From an uncultured beta proteobacterium (GTDB taxonomy: Bacteria > Pseudomonadota > Gammaproteobacteria > Burkholderiales > SG8-39), in NCBI GenBank assembly GCA_903928055.1, contig CAIYPG010000064.1:1-64000 (forward strand): a stretch of 64,000 bases of DNA, read 5' to 3'. Made by a program: the position numbers and the translations under genes. Of this stretch, positions 44,814-53,094 are shown piece after piece; the first letter of the stretch is position 1; every line of letters begins with the position of its first letter. The notes beneath the pieces are model-generated. The model was not told where the DNA came from. It did no database searches and saw nothing but the letters and a program-made list of their open reading frames with translations.

Positions 44814-44890
44814 CATCCCCGGCCCTTCTCCCCGAGGGAGAAGGGCGATAACCCCCTCTCCCTCGGGGAGAGGGGGTGGGGTGAGGGAGA
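44814..44890. repeat. Dispersed palindromic intergenic repeat, copy 3 (inverted)
   Basis: Same element as at 9696 and 11345 but in reverse orientation: CTCATCCCCGGCCC on the left, two hairpins CCCTTCTCCC/GGGAGAAGGG and CCCCCTCTCC/GGAGAGGGGG, and GGGGTGAGGGAG on the right. It occupies the gap between the lyase and CapA-like genes. Confidence 0.78.
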
Positions 44891-44965
44891 GTTTCGAGAT
44901 GAGTTCCAAATAAAAGGCGGAATGCCCTGGCAATCCGCAATACCGCAGAGAAAAGGGAGAGAACA

Positions 44966-46021
44966 GTGGCATCCACGATCATGCTTACCGGTGACGTCAA
45001 CCTGCTTGGCGTCGAGGACACCGAAGTGCCGTTCAGGAAGGTCCGCGACACGCTCGCCATGGCCGACTGCGTGTTCGGCAACCTTGAGTGCTGTCTTTAC
45101 GATCCCGTTGTGCCACGTGGCCAGATGATGGCCGACCTGCAGTCCGGCTATGACGGCTTCTGGGCACCCACCGCGACCGGCAAGGCGCTGCTGCATGCCG
45201 GCTTTCATTGCGTGGGCAATGCCAACAACCAGAACTATGGCCACAAGGCCATCCTGTCCTCGAATGCCACGCTGGACAAGCTGGGCATTCCGCATGTGGG
45301 CACCGGCGTGAACAGGGCCGAAGCACGCAAGCCCGCCGTGGTCACGCGCAACGGCAAGCGCTTCGGCTTCATGCAGCGCACTTCGCAATACTGGCCCAAC
45401 CACCACGAGGCCGCCGAGCACAGCCCGGGCGTTGCGGTGATCAAGGTGCACACGGCCTTCGAGCCGGTGTACTACAAGGATGGCACGCTGCCGCCGAACC
45501 GCCCGGGGTTGCCACCGAAGATCATTACCTGGGGCGATCCGAAGTACATGGAGGAATTCAGGCAGGACGTGAAGGCGCTGAAGGCCCAGTCGGACATCGT
45601 GGTGTCCTCACATCACATGGGCCACAAGGGCGATGTCCTCGACTTCCAGACCGAGATCGCGCATGCCGCGATCGATGCCGGCGCCGATGTGGTGATGGCG
45701 CATGCCGAGCACTATCCGCTGGGCATCGAGGTCTACAAGGGCAAGCCGATTTTCTACGGCCTGTCGAGCTTCTGCTTCATCCGGAGCAACAAGCGCTTCC
45801 TGCGCGGCTGGGTCGGCGTGGTGCCGCGCGTGAGTTTCGACGACCGGAACGAAGTCAGCCGGATCGCATTCATGCTGGTGCGCCAGGCCGACAATGGCGA
45901 GATTTCCTTCTGCCAGGCGGCCGATGAGTCTGCTGCGCTGGCCGATATCCAGAAATATTCCGACCGTTTCAAGACGAAGCTGCAGCCGGCCGGCGATGAA
46001 GTCGTCGTTAGCGCTGGTTGA
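44966..46021 (+). CDS. CapA-family (PGA_cap) metallophosphatase-like protein
   Basis: 351 residues. LTGDVNLLG at the N-terminus, NLECCLYD, NANNQNYG (the family NANNHxxD/YG block with Gln for His), SSHHMGHKGD and AHAEHYPLGIEVYKGKPIFYGLSSF define the calcineurin-like CapA fold. Named relatives act in poly-gamma-glutamate capsule synthesis, but many homologues sit in catabolic operons, as here beside a lyase and a Bug gene. There is no signal peptide, so it is cytoplasmic. The start is GTG with AGGGAGAGAACA upstream. Confidence 0.82.
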   Translation: MASTIMLTGDVNLLGVEDTEVPFRKVRDTLAMADCVFGNLECCLYDPVVPRGQMMADLQSGYDGFWAPTATGKALLHAGFHCVGNANNQNYGHKAILSSNATLDKLGIPHVGTGVNRAEARKPAVVTRNGKRFGFMQRTSQYWPNHHEAAEHSPGVAVIKVHTAFEPVYYKDGTLPPNRPGLPPKIITWGDPKYMEEFRQDVKALKAQSDIVVSSHHMGHKGDVLDFQTEIAHAAIDAGADVVMAHAEHYPLGIEVYKGKPIFYGLSSFCFIRSNKRFLRGWVGVVPRVSFDDRNEVSRIAFMLVRQADNGEISFCQAADESAALADIQKYSDRFKTKLQPAGDEVVVSAG

Positions 46022-46058
46022 GCGTCAACAAGGAACAAGCATGCATAAAGGAGAAAAC

Positions 46059-47030
46059 ATGAGACAGCAATTGATGCTATGCGCGATTGCCGCGCTGGCG
46101 GCACTGGTGGCCCCCGTAATGGCGCAGGCCCAAAGCTACCCGAACAAACCCATTCGCTTCGTGGTCGGCTTCCCGCCCGGCGGCGGCAATGACCTGCTGG
46201 CGCGCACGGTGGGTCCCAAGATGAGCGAACTGATGTCCCAGACCGTGATCGTGGACAACAAGCCCGGCGCCGGCGGCAATGTCGCTGCCGAACTGGTGTC
46301 GCGTGCCGCACCGGATGGATACACCATCCTCATGATGTCCAGCAGCCATCCCATCCAGAAGCTGCTCAAGCCCGAGATCACCTACGATCCCATCGCCGAC
46401 TTCACGCCACTGGCACGCCTTGCACAGTATTCCTACATCCTGGTGATCAATCCCGGCGTGAAGGCGCGCAGCGTCAAGGAGTTGGTGGCGCTGGCCAAGG
46501 CACAGCCGGGCAAGCTCAACTTCGTGTCCTCCGGGAACGGCTCGGGCTCACACCTGGCCGGCGAACTGTTCAAGATCGCCACGGCCACCGACATGACGCA
46601 CATCGCCTACAAGGGTGGTGCACAGGCCATCACCGACCTGGTGGGCGGGCAGGTGCAGATGATGTTCAGCCCCATTCCCGCGGTGATGGGACAGGTGAAG
46701 GCGGGCAAGATGGTGGTGCTTGCAGGAACAGGCAGCCAGCGCTCGCAGGCGCTGCCTGACGTGCCCACCGTGGCGGAGTCGGGCTTTCCCAATTTCACCG
46801 CCAGTTCCTGGTACGGCGTAGTGGGCCCGGCGAAGATGCCGGCGGTGGTGTCGGACACGCTTAACAGGCAGATCAACGTTGCGCTGCAGGCCCAGGACGT
46901 GAAGGAACGACTGGCCGGCGAAGGCGCCGAGCCCGCACCGATGACTCGCGAACAGTTCACGCAACTGATCCACAGCGATCACGAAAAGTGGGGCAAGGTC
47001 ATCCAGGCCACGGGCATCAAGGGCGACTGA
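46059..47030 (+). CDS. Bug/TctC-family periplasmic receptor
   Basis: 323 residues. Signal peptide (AIAALAALVAPVMAQA), YPNKPIRFVVGFPPGGGNDLLAR, DNKPGAGGNVAAELV, DGYTILMM, IAYKGGAQAITDLVGGQ and terminal WGKVIQATGIKGD. The start ATG 46059 is preceded by AAAGGAGAAAAC. It follows the CapA-like gene by 37 bases and is likely co-transcribed with 43386-46021. It converges on the LysR gene. Confidence 0.93.
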   Translation: MRQQLMLCAIAALAALVAPVMAQAQSYPNKPIRFVVGFPPGGGNDLLARTVGPKMSELMSQTVIVDNKPGAGGNVAAELVSRAAPDGYTILMMSSSHPIQKLLKPEITYDPIADFTPLARLAQYSYILVINPGVKARSVKELVALAKAQPGKLNFVSSGNGSGSHLAGELFKIATATDMTHIAYKGGAQAITDLVGGQVQMMFSPIPAVMGQVKAGKMVVLAGTGSQRSQALPDVPTVAESGFPNFTASSWYGVVGPAKMPAVVSDTLNRQINVALQAQDVKERLAGEGAEPAPMTREQFTQLIHSDHEKWGKVIQATGIKGD

Positions 47031-47059
47031 CGCAGTAATCTTCCGGAGACGGTCGCCGG

Positions 47060-48022
47060 TCAGGCCCGGCGGCGCTTCGCAACTGCGCGGGTCCCGGTTT
47101 GCGGCGCCAGGATGCCGGGCCCGATTTCACGGATCAGGTCCAGCGTCATGCGCATCAGCGGCGTTGTGGGGCGTTGGGCGGGGATGACGAGCGTCAGGTG
47201 GGTGGTGAGCGGTCGCGAAAAACGTCGCGCAACGAAGCGGCCCGCCGGTTGGCCGCGTATCGCGTTCATGGGCAGTACCGCATAGCCATAGCCTTCCAGC
47301 ACAAGGTCGAGGATGGCCGGTACGCCATCGATTTCCAGCGCGACTTCGGGCTTCGCTCCGATGCCGGCCAGTTGCGTTTCCACCCGCATGCGGATGGCGT
47401 TCGGCCGGCTGGGAATGATGAGCGGATAGCGGGGCAGATCTCTCAGGGAAATGGGGCCTGTGCCCGTTGATTTTCCACCTGCTTTGGCGCTTGCCTTGCC
47501 ATCCGGATGTCGAGGACAAATGAGAAACAGTTCTTCCTCAAGGAAGGGAATGATTTCCACCGCAGGCGTGGGCACCGGGTTGTAGGCGATGCCGATGTCG
47601 ATGCGGCCGGTCGTCAGCCATTCCAGGATGTAGAACGACAGTCCGCCGATCATGGCAAGGCTGGCGGCGGGAAACAGTGCGTGAAAACTCTTCACCAGCG
47701 GCACGGTGAGGAATTTCTCGACGCTGGGTGGCGCCGCCACGGTGATGCGGCCCACTGGCGTACCCACGGCACGTCCCAGTTCGTCGCGGGCCCGGTCCAC
47801 CTGCTGCAGGATTCCGCGCGCATGCTCGATGAGGCGCTTGCCGGCATCGGTCATGCTGACGCCGCGGCCATTGCGATACAGCAGATTCTGTTTCAGCTCG
47901 ATTTCCAGCAGGCGCACCTGGCGGCTCAGGGCGGGCTGCGCGATGGACAGCAGTGCGGCCGCCTTGGTGAAGCTGCCGAGCTCGGCAACGTGCACGAAGT
48001 AATCGAGTTGCTTGATGTCCAT
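47060..48022 (-). CDS. LysR-family transcriptional regulator
   Basis: 320 residues. N-terminal HTH: MDIKQLDYFVHVAELGSFTKAAALLSIAQPALSRQVRLLE, followed by the periplasmic-binding-type effector domain (GRITVAAPPSVEKFLTVPLV; PLIIPSRPNAIRMRVE; YGYAVLPMNAI). The N-terminal MDIKQLDYFV and overall pattern resemble the nitrogen assimilation control (Nac/CysB-like) branch. It diverges from the dienelactone hydrolase at 48210, with a perfect T-N11-A box between, so it probably controls that gene and itself. Confidence 0.92.
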   Translation of the reverse strand: MDIKQLDYFVHVAELGSFTKAAALLSIAQPALSRQVRLLEIELKQNLLYRNGRGVSMTDAGKRLIEHARGILQQVDRARDELGRAVGTPVGRITVAAPPSVEKFLTVPLVKSFHALFPAASLAMIGGLSFYILEWLTTGRIDIGIAYNPVPTPAVEIIPFLEEELFLICPRHPDGKASAKAGGKSTGTGPISLRDLPRYPLIIPSRPNAIRMRVETQLAGIGAKPEVALEIDGVPAILDLVLEGYGYAVLPMNAIRGQPAGRFVARRFSRPLTTHLTLVIPAQRPTTPLMRMTLDLIREIGPGILAPQTGTRAVAKRRRA

Positions 48023-48040
48023 GGCGAAGCGGCCTGATGG

Positions 48041-48061
48041 GATATCGCAAAATGATATATC
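48041..48061. promoter_or_regulatory. LysR-type operator GATAT-N11-ATATC
   Basis: A perfect dyad with 5-bp arms and exactly 11 bases between, i.e. the T-N11-A core typical of LysR-family sites. It lies 19 bases upstream of the LysR start and about 150 bases upstream of the divergent dienelactone hydrolase gene. It is the best candidate autoregulatory and activation site in this region. Confidence 0.65.
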
Positions 48062-48209
48062 TACTAGTCAGATAACGCTATTTCCTTTTGTCTGGTCGCG
48101 GCCAACAATGCGGGGTCACTGCGTCCCGGCGTTCCCGGGCAGTGACAGACAGTGAAGCCGGTATTGACTGCAGATATCGGCAATCCGATAAAAATTCCAT
48201 GGAGCAGGC

Positions 48210-48887
48210 ATGTCTGACAGTGACGGCGCGGTAGTTCAGTTGACGGCATCCGATGGATTCAAGTTGGACGCATTTGAGGTTTCCGCGGGCGCGACCAGTC
48301 GCGGCGGCATCGTGATCCTGCAGGAAATCTTCGGCGTGACCGACCAGCTCAAGGGCGTCGCACGTTCATATGCCAGGCAGGGCTTTGACACCATTGTTCC
48401 GGCACTGTTTGACCGCGCAGCACCGAAGACGCTGGTACCGTTCAGCGAACCGGATCGCGGTCGCCAGACGATGCACGGGCTCGACAGGGACAAGACCCTG
48501 CTCGATATCGCTGCGGCGGTGGCCCGGCTGGATCGCGGCAAGGGCGTCTCGGTCATCGGCTTCTGCTGGGGAGGCGGCCTCGCTTTGCGCTGCGCGTCGG
48601 AGCTGCAACTGAATGGCGTGGCAATCTTCTACGGAACGGCATTGCCAACCCTGCTCGGCAAAGCGCCGAAATGTCCGGTGCTGTTTCATTTTGGCGCCAC
48701 CGATCCAAACTCTCCTCCCGAGGTTGTTGAGGCGGTAAGGGAGGCGATCCCCTCAGCGGAGACCCATGTCTACGAGGCCGGGCACGCGTTCGCCAATGAG
48801 GCCCGGTCAAATGTCTACGTGAAGGAAGCGGCAGAGTCCGCGCATGCACGTACGCTGGCTTTCCTGCTGAAGGCGCACGCGAATTGA
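48210..48887 (+). CDS. Dienelactone hydrolase-family protein
   Basis: 225 residues. All family catalytic residues are visible: C119 in GFCWGG, D165 in FGATDPN, H192 in YEAGHAF, and the E39 of QEIFGV that modulates the Cys. This is the Cys-His-Asp hydrolase that opens dienelactone in (chloro)aromatic degradation; many homologues act on other lactones or esters, so the natural substrate is open. It is divergent from a LysR regulator with a T-N11-A box between them. A Bug gene follows at 34 bases. Confidence 0.9.
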   Translation: MSDSDGAVVQLTASDGFKLDAFEVSAGATSRGGIVILQEIFGVTDQLKGVARSYARQGFDTIVPALFDRAAPKTLVPFSEPDRGRQTMHGLDRDKTLLDIAAAVARLDRGKGVSVIGFCWGGGLALRCASELQLNGVAIFYGTALPTLLGKAPKCPVLFHFGATDPNSPPEVVEAVREAIPSAETHVYEAGHAFANEARSNVYVKEAAESAHARTLAFLLKAHAN

Positions 48888-48921
48888 TGGTTATGTCCAT
48901 ACATAAACAGAGGAGGGTTCC

Positions 48922-49920
48922 ATGAAATCGAATATCAAGTCACCTTCGCGCCGTGCCATGCTCAAGGCACTGGGTTCGGTGCCGCTGCTGGGCCTGTTGC
49001 CGAACGCTGCTTACGCGGCGTATCCGGAGCGGCCCATCCGCCTCGTTGTTCCATTTGCGCCGGGCGGCAATGCCGACATCGTGGGACGCCTCGTTGCCGC
49101 AGGCATGGCCCAGGCGCTGGGCCAGCCCGTGCTGGTGGACAACCGCGCCGGTGCCGGCGGCGGCGTGGGCGCTGCCCAGGTCGCTCATGCCACACCGGAT
49201 GGTTACACGCTGCTTTCCGGGTCGAACGGGCCGTTGACTGTGAATCCCTTCGTGCAACTCAATCCCGGCTATGACCCGCTCAAGGACTTCGCCCCGATCG
49301 GGCTGACCAGCAGCGTGCCGCACGCCATCATCATCAATCCGTCGGTGCCCGCCAGGACGCTGTCGGAGCTGATCGAACTGTCCAAGCGCCAGCAGGTGGG
49401 TGTCGCTTCATCCGGCGTTGGCAGCGCCACGCACCTGACGCTGGAGCGCTTCAACGCGCAAACGGGCGCGAAGCTGCTGCATGTGCCTTACAAGAGCGGC
49501 GGCGCGCTGCTGCCCGACCTGATGGGCGGCATCATCGAGGGCGCGATGACCGAGATTTCTGCGGCACTTTCGTATCATCGCTCGGGCAAGTTGCGTTTTG
49601 TTGCGATCGCCTCCGCGAAGCGCACGGATCTGGCCGCGGATGTGCCGACCATGATTGAAAGCGGCGTCAAGGATTTCGTTGCCGGGAGCTATATCGGTAT
49701 TCTCGCGCCGACCGGCACGCCCGCTGATGTCATGGGCCGTCTGCAGTCGGCGCTGGTGACCACCTTGCGGGCACCGGCGACGCTGGAGAAATTCCGTGAG
49801 CTTGGTGCCGACATGGCGACGCCGGAGCAGATGACGCCGGCCGGCTTTGCAGCCTTCATCCGCCAGGATTACGAGAACTCACGCGAGGCCGCACGCCTTG
49901 CCGGCCTCAAGAAGGAATAG
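48922..49920 (+). CDS. Bug/TctC-family periplasmic receptor with Tat-type signal
   Basis: 332 residues. The N-terminus carries SRRAMLK (residues 9-15), a twin-arginine motif followed by a hydrophobic segment and AYAA cleavage site, unlike the plain Sec signals of the other Bug proteins here. Then YPERPIRLVVPFAPGGNADIVGR, DNRAGAGGGVGAAQV, DGYTLLS, VPYKSGGALLPDLMGG and a C-terminal REAARLAGLKKE. The ribosome site is GAGGAGGGTTCC. It sits between the dienelactone hydrolase and the oxalomesaconate module, so it may bind an aromatic or lactone-derived acid. Confidence 0.92.
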   Translation: MKSNIKSPSRRAMLKALGSVPLLGLLPNAAYAAYPERPIRLVVPFAPGGNADIVGRLVAAGMAQALGQPVLVDNRAGAGGGVGAAQVAHATPDGYTLLSGSNGPLTVNPFVQLNPGYDPLKDFAPIGLTSSVPHAIIINPSVPARTLSELIELSKRQQVGVASSGVGSATHLTLERFNAQTGAKLLHVPYKSGGALLPDLMGGIIEGAMTEISAALSYHRSGKLRFVAIASAKRTDLAADVPTMIESGVKDFVAGSYIGILAPTGTPADVMGRLQSALVTTLRAPATLEKFRELGADMATPEQMTPAGFAAFIRQDYENSREAARLAGLKKE

Positions 49921-49984
49921 GCCTGCTTTCGATGTTCGTCGGGAGAGCCGGATCTTGCGCCGGCCTCCGCTCCAGGAGACATTC

Positions 49985-51091
49985 ATGCAAACCGCCATTC
50001 CCTGCCTGTTTATGCGCGGCGGCACGTCGCGCGGCCCGTTTTTCCTCGAGTCGGACCTGCCGTCCGAGCCGGCGCTGCGTGATCGCGTGCTGCTCGCGGC
50101 CATGGGCTCACCCGATGCGCGCCAGATCGACGGTCTGGGCGGCGCCGATCCGCTGACCAGCAAGATCGGCATCGTCGGACGCTCCAAGCGTCCCGGCGTT
50201 GACCTGGATTTCCTTTTTGGCCAGGTGCTCATTGACGAAGCACGTGTGGACTACACGCCGAACTGCGGCAACATGCTGGCCGCAGTCGGGCCGTTTGCGC
50301 TGGAGCGTGGACTGGTCAAGGCCAAGGGAGATGAGACAACCTTGCGCATCCTCACTGTCAACACCGACATGCTGTGTGACGTGATTCTGCAGACGCCGGG
50401 CGGACGCATCCGCTACGACGGCGATGCGCGCATTGATGGCGTGCCAGGCACATCGGCCCCGATCAAGATCAATTTCCTCGATACCGCCGGCTCGGTCTGC
50501 AAGAGCCTGCTGCCCACGAAGAATGTGCGTGACGTCATCGGCGGAGTGGCGGTGACCTGCATCGACAATGGCATGCCGGTAGTGCTGATCAAGGCATCTG
50601 ACCTTGGGCGCACCGGCTATGAGACAAAAGACCAGCTCAACGCCGACACCGAGCTGAAGGCGCGCATCGAGGCGATTCGCCTGAAGGCCGGGCCGCTCAT
50701 GAATCTTGGCGATGTAACGAAGATGGTCGTGCCCAAGATGTGCCTGATTTCGCCGCCGAAATCAGGAAGTGGCATATCCACCCGCACCTTCATTCCCCAC
50801 GACTGCCACTCCGCAGTGGGGGTGCTGGGCGCAGTGACCGTGGCCACAGCCTGCGTGCTCAAGGGCTCGGTGGCTGAGGGCGTTGCGGTACTGCCGGCGG
50901 GCGATACCAAGGTGGTGTCGGTCGAGCACCCGACCGGGGAGTTCTCGGTGGAACTCGGTCTGGATCCCGCAGATCCGCAATCGGTGACACGCTCGGCGCT
51001 GCTGCGCACGGCGCGCCTGATCATGCGTGGAGAGGTCCTGATCCCGTCTGCGGTCTGGGACGGCAAGCAATCTGCGCGACTGGCTGCGTGA
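49985..51091 (+). CDS. galD: 4-oxalomesaconate tautomerase (PrpF/GalD-like)
   Basis: 368 residues, PrpF family with the diaminopimelate-epimerase-like double fold: IPCLFMRGGTSRGPFF at the N-terminus, QIDGLGGADPLTSKI, the Cys-containing DYTPNCGNMLAAVGPFA and PHDCHSAVGVLGAVTVATA in the second half. GalD interconverts keto and enol forms of 4-oxalomesaconate in gallate and protocatechuate 4,5-cleavage. The presence of LigI-, LigK- and LigJ-like genes directly downstream makes this reading much better than a generic PrpF isomerase. ATG 49985 follows CAGGAGACATTC; the longer open frame is not needed. Confidence 0.85.
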   Translation: MQTAIPCLFMRGGTSRGPFFLESDLPSEPALRDRVLLAAMGSPDARQIDGLGGADPLTSKIGIVGRSKRPGVDLDFLFGQVLIDEARVDYTPNCGNMLAAVGPFALERGLVKAKGDETTLRILTVNTDMLCDVILQTPGGRIRYDGDARIDGVPGTSAPIKINFLDTAGSVCKSLLPTKNVRDVIGGVAVTCIDNGMPVVLIKASDLGRTGYETKDQLNADTELKARIEAIRLKAGPLMNLGDVTKMVVPKMCLISPPKSGSGISTRTFIPHDCHSAVGVLGAVTVATACVLKGSVAEGVAVLPAGDTKVVSVEHPTGEFSVELGLDPADPQSVTRSALLRTARLIMRGEVLIPSAVWDGKQSARLAA

Positions 51092-51133
51092 TCCCGCCAG
51101 AAAACAATTCACAACAGAAGACACAGGATTTCC

Positions 51134-51997
51134 GTGAAAACCATTCCACCGCCGGATCCGAATCCGGTCAAACCAGCCTACCGGCTGCCGCCGGGCGCCT
51201 GCGATGCCCATTGCCACATCTACGGACCGGCCGCAAAGTTCCCGTATGTGCCGGGCACACCGTACCTGCCGCCCGACGCCGGCTTCGAGCAATTGCAGGC
51301 ACTGCACGCCCACCTGGGCATCAGCCGGGCGGTGATCGTGCATGCTGCGCCACATGGCACCGACCTGCGCGTCACACTGGACGGCATTGCGCGAAGCGAA
51401 GGCGCCTATCGCGGCGTGGTGGTGGTCAAGCCCGACATCACCGACCGAGAGCTGGAAGATCTGCATGCCGGCGGCATTCGAGGCATCCGCTACAATTTCG
51501 TGGCGCATCTGGGCGGCGCGCCGCAGATTCCGGACTTCGAACGCATGCTCACACGCATCAAGCCGCTGGGCTGGCATGTGGTCCTGCATTTCGACGCCCG
51601 CGACATTCCCGCCCATGCCGACCTGATTCGCCGCATTCCAGTGCCCTTTGTTGTCGATCACATGGGCCGCGTGGAGGCGAGTGCTGGCCTCGATCAGGAG
51701 CCGTTTCGCATCCTGCTCGACCTCATGAAGAATCCGCTGGCCTGGGTAAAGGTATGCGGCGCCGAACGCGTGTCGAGCACAGGCAAGCCGTTCCACGATG
51801 CCATTCCGTTTGCGCGGGCATTGATGGAGGCGGCTCCGGACCAGATTCTGTGGGGCACCGATTGGCCGCATCCGAACGTTAAATGGATGCCCAACGATGG
51901 CGAGCTGGTGGACTTGTTCGCGGCTTTCACCAACGATGAGGGCCTGCGGCACAAGGTGCTGGTGGATAACCCGGCGCGGCTCTATTGGAATGACTGA
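51134..51997 (+). CDS. ligI: 2-pyrone-4,6-dicarboxylate lactonase (LigI-like)
   Basis: 287 residues, close to the length of LigI. Amidohydrolase TIM-barrel motifs: CDAHCHIYGP with the HxH pair, VVDHMGRVE with the barrel His, and LWGTDWPHPN with the Asp that activates water. LigI hydrolyses 2-pyrone-4,6-dicarboxylate to 4-oxalomesaconate, the substrate of its neighbours. The equivalent gene in Comamonas is pmdD. The start is GTG with ACAGGATTTCC upstream, 42 bases after the tautomerase stop. Confidence 0.87.
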   Translation: MKTIPPPDPNPVKPAYRLPPGACDAHCHIYGPAAKFPYVPGTPYLPPDAGFEQLQALHAHLGISRAVIVHAAPHGTDLRVTLDGIARSEGAYRGVVVVKPDITDRELEDLHAGGIRGIRYNFVAHLGGAPQIPDFERMLTRIKPLGWHVVLHFDARDIPAHADLIRRIPVPFVVDHMGRVEASAGLDQEPFRILLDLMKNPLAWVKVCGAERVSSTGKPFHDAIPFARALMEAAPDQILWGTDWPHPNVKWMPNDGELVDLFAAFTNDEGLRHKVLVDNPARLYWND

Positions 51998-52037
51998 GCT
52001 GGAATAACTGAGCTGGAACCATTAGGAGATATCTGTC

Positions 52038-52739
52038 ATGAAAACTGTCGTTGTCCGCAACATTCCCCGTGCCGATCCGGCCATTGTGGCTGTGCTGAAC
52101 GAGGCGGGGACGGCCACCGTGCACGAGGCCATGGGGCGCATCGGCCTGATGAAACCCTACATGCGTCCGATCTTTCCCGGCGCCACCATGGCCGGAAGTG
52201 CCGTGACCGTGCTGGTGCACCCGGGTGACAACTGGATGATCCATGTCGGGATCGAACAGTGCAAACCAGGGGACGTGATGGTTGTGGGCTGCACTGCAGA
52301 CAACACCGATGGCATGGTGGGCGAACTGATCGCCACCTCGCTGAAGGCGCATGGCGTCAAGGGAATGGTGATTGATGTCGGCTGCCGCGATGTGCGCGTG
52401 CTGACGGAAATGAAGTTCCCGGTGTGGTCACGCGCGATCTCCGCGAAGGGGGCCGTGAAGTCCACGCTCGGTAACGTCAATCTGCCGGTGGTCTGTGCCG
52501 GCGTGGCCGTTTCGCCCGGCGACGTGATCGTTGCCGACGATGATGGCGTGGTCGTCGTGCCACTCGCCGATGCGAAGGCCGTGAGCATCGCGGCGCGCGC
52601 GCGCCAGGACAAGGAGGTGGCAAGCCGCAAGCGCTATGAGAACGGCGAACTGGCGCTGGATGTGAATGCCATGCGGCCTGCGCTGGAAAAACTCGGACTT
52701 CGCTACGTTGACAGCGCAGGCGACCTGGACAAGAACTGA
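52038..52739 (+). CDS. ligK: 4-carboxy-4-hydroxy-2-oxoadipate aldolase/oxaloacetate decarboxylase (LigK/GalC-like)
   Basis: 233 residues, RraA fold. GTATVHEAMGRIGLM near the N-terminus, PGDVMVVGCTADNTDGMVGELIA, and VIDVGCRDVRVL, which contains the Arg-Asp pair that binds divalent metal and pyruvate in these class II aldolases; C-terminal VSPGDVIVADDDGVVVVP. It cleaves CHA to pyruvate and oxaloacetate, the last step of the 4,5-cleavage route. The ribosome site is TTAGGAGATATCTGTC. It is 40 bases after ligI, clearly the same transcript. Confidence 0.88.
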   Translation: MKTVVVRNIPRADPAIVAVLNEAGTATVHEAMGRIGLMKPYMRPIFPGATMAGSAVTVLVHPGDNWMIHVGIEQCKPGDVMVVGCTADNTDGMVGELIATSLKAHGVKGMVIDVGCRDVRVLTEMKFPVWSRAISAKGAVKSTLGNVNLPVVCAGVAVSPGDVIVADDDGVVVVPLADAKAVSIAARARQDKEVASRKRYENGELALDVNAMRPALEKLGLRYVDSAGDLDKN

Positions 52740-52754
52740 TCTCAAGGGAAATGA

Positions 52755-53066
52755 GTGAATCCGAATCTGTCACTGTCGTTTTTGCCATACCTCGCCGGCA
52801 GCCTGCTCGCAGGCCCACCTCTTGCAGCCATCGGCCAGACCTGTCCGGACAAGCCGATCCGGCTGGTGAATCCTTTTGCGCCCGGCGGCACCACTGAAAT
52901 CATCGCGCGCACCATCAGGACGGAGCTGGGCAAGAACATGGGCCAGCAGTGGATTCTGGACAGCAAGCCTGGCGACGGCGGCAACCTCGCCATGAAAGAG
53001 GTGCTCCGCAGCGAGCAGGTGCGCTGGAGTGAGGTATTGCAAAAGGCCAACATCAAGCCGGAATGA
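52755..53066 (+). pseudogene. Remnant of a Bug/TctC receptor gene with a large internal deletion
   Basis: A 103-codon open frame. Residues about 1-75 match a Bug N-terminus (signal-like segment, CPDKPIRLVNPFAPGGTTEIIAR, LDSKPGDGGNLAMKEVL). It then jumps straight to the extreme C-terminal Bug motif RWSEVLQKANIKPE. About 215 residues of the binding domain are missing and the frame is kept, so this is a deletion remnant rather than a frameshift. The start would be GTG at 52755. It sits inside the lig-type operon and probably marks the operon's former receptor. It might still be translated but cannot bind ligand as a normal Bug. Confidence 0.82.
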
Positions 53067-53094
53067 GCCGGTAACCATCCGGAGAAGGACCACC

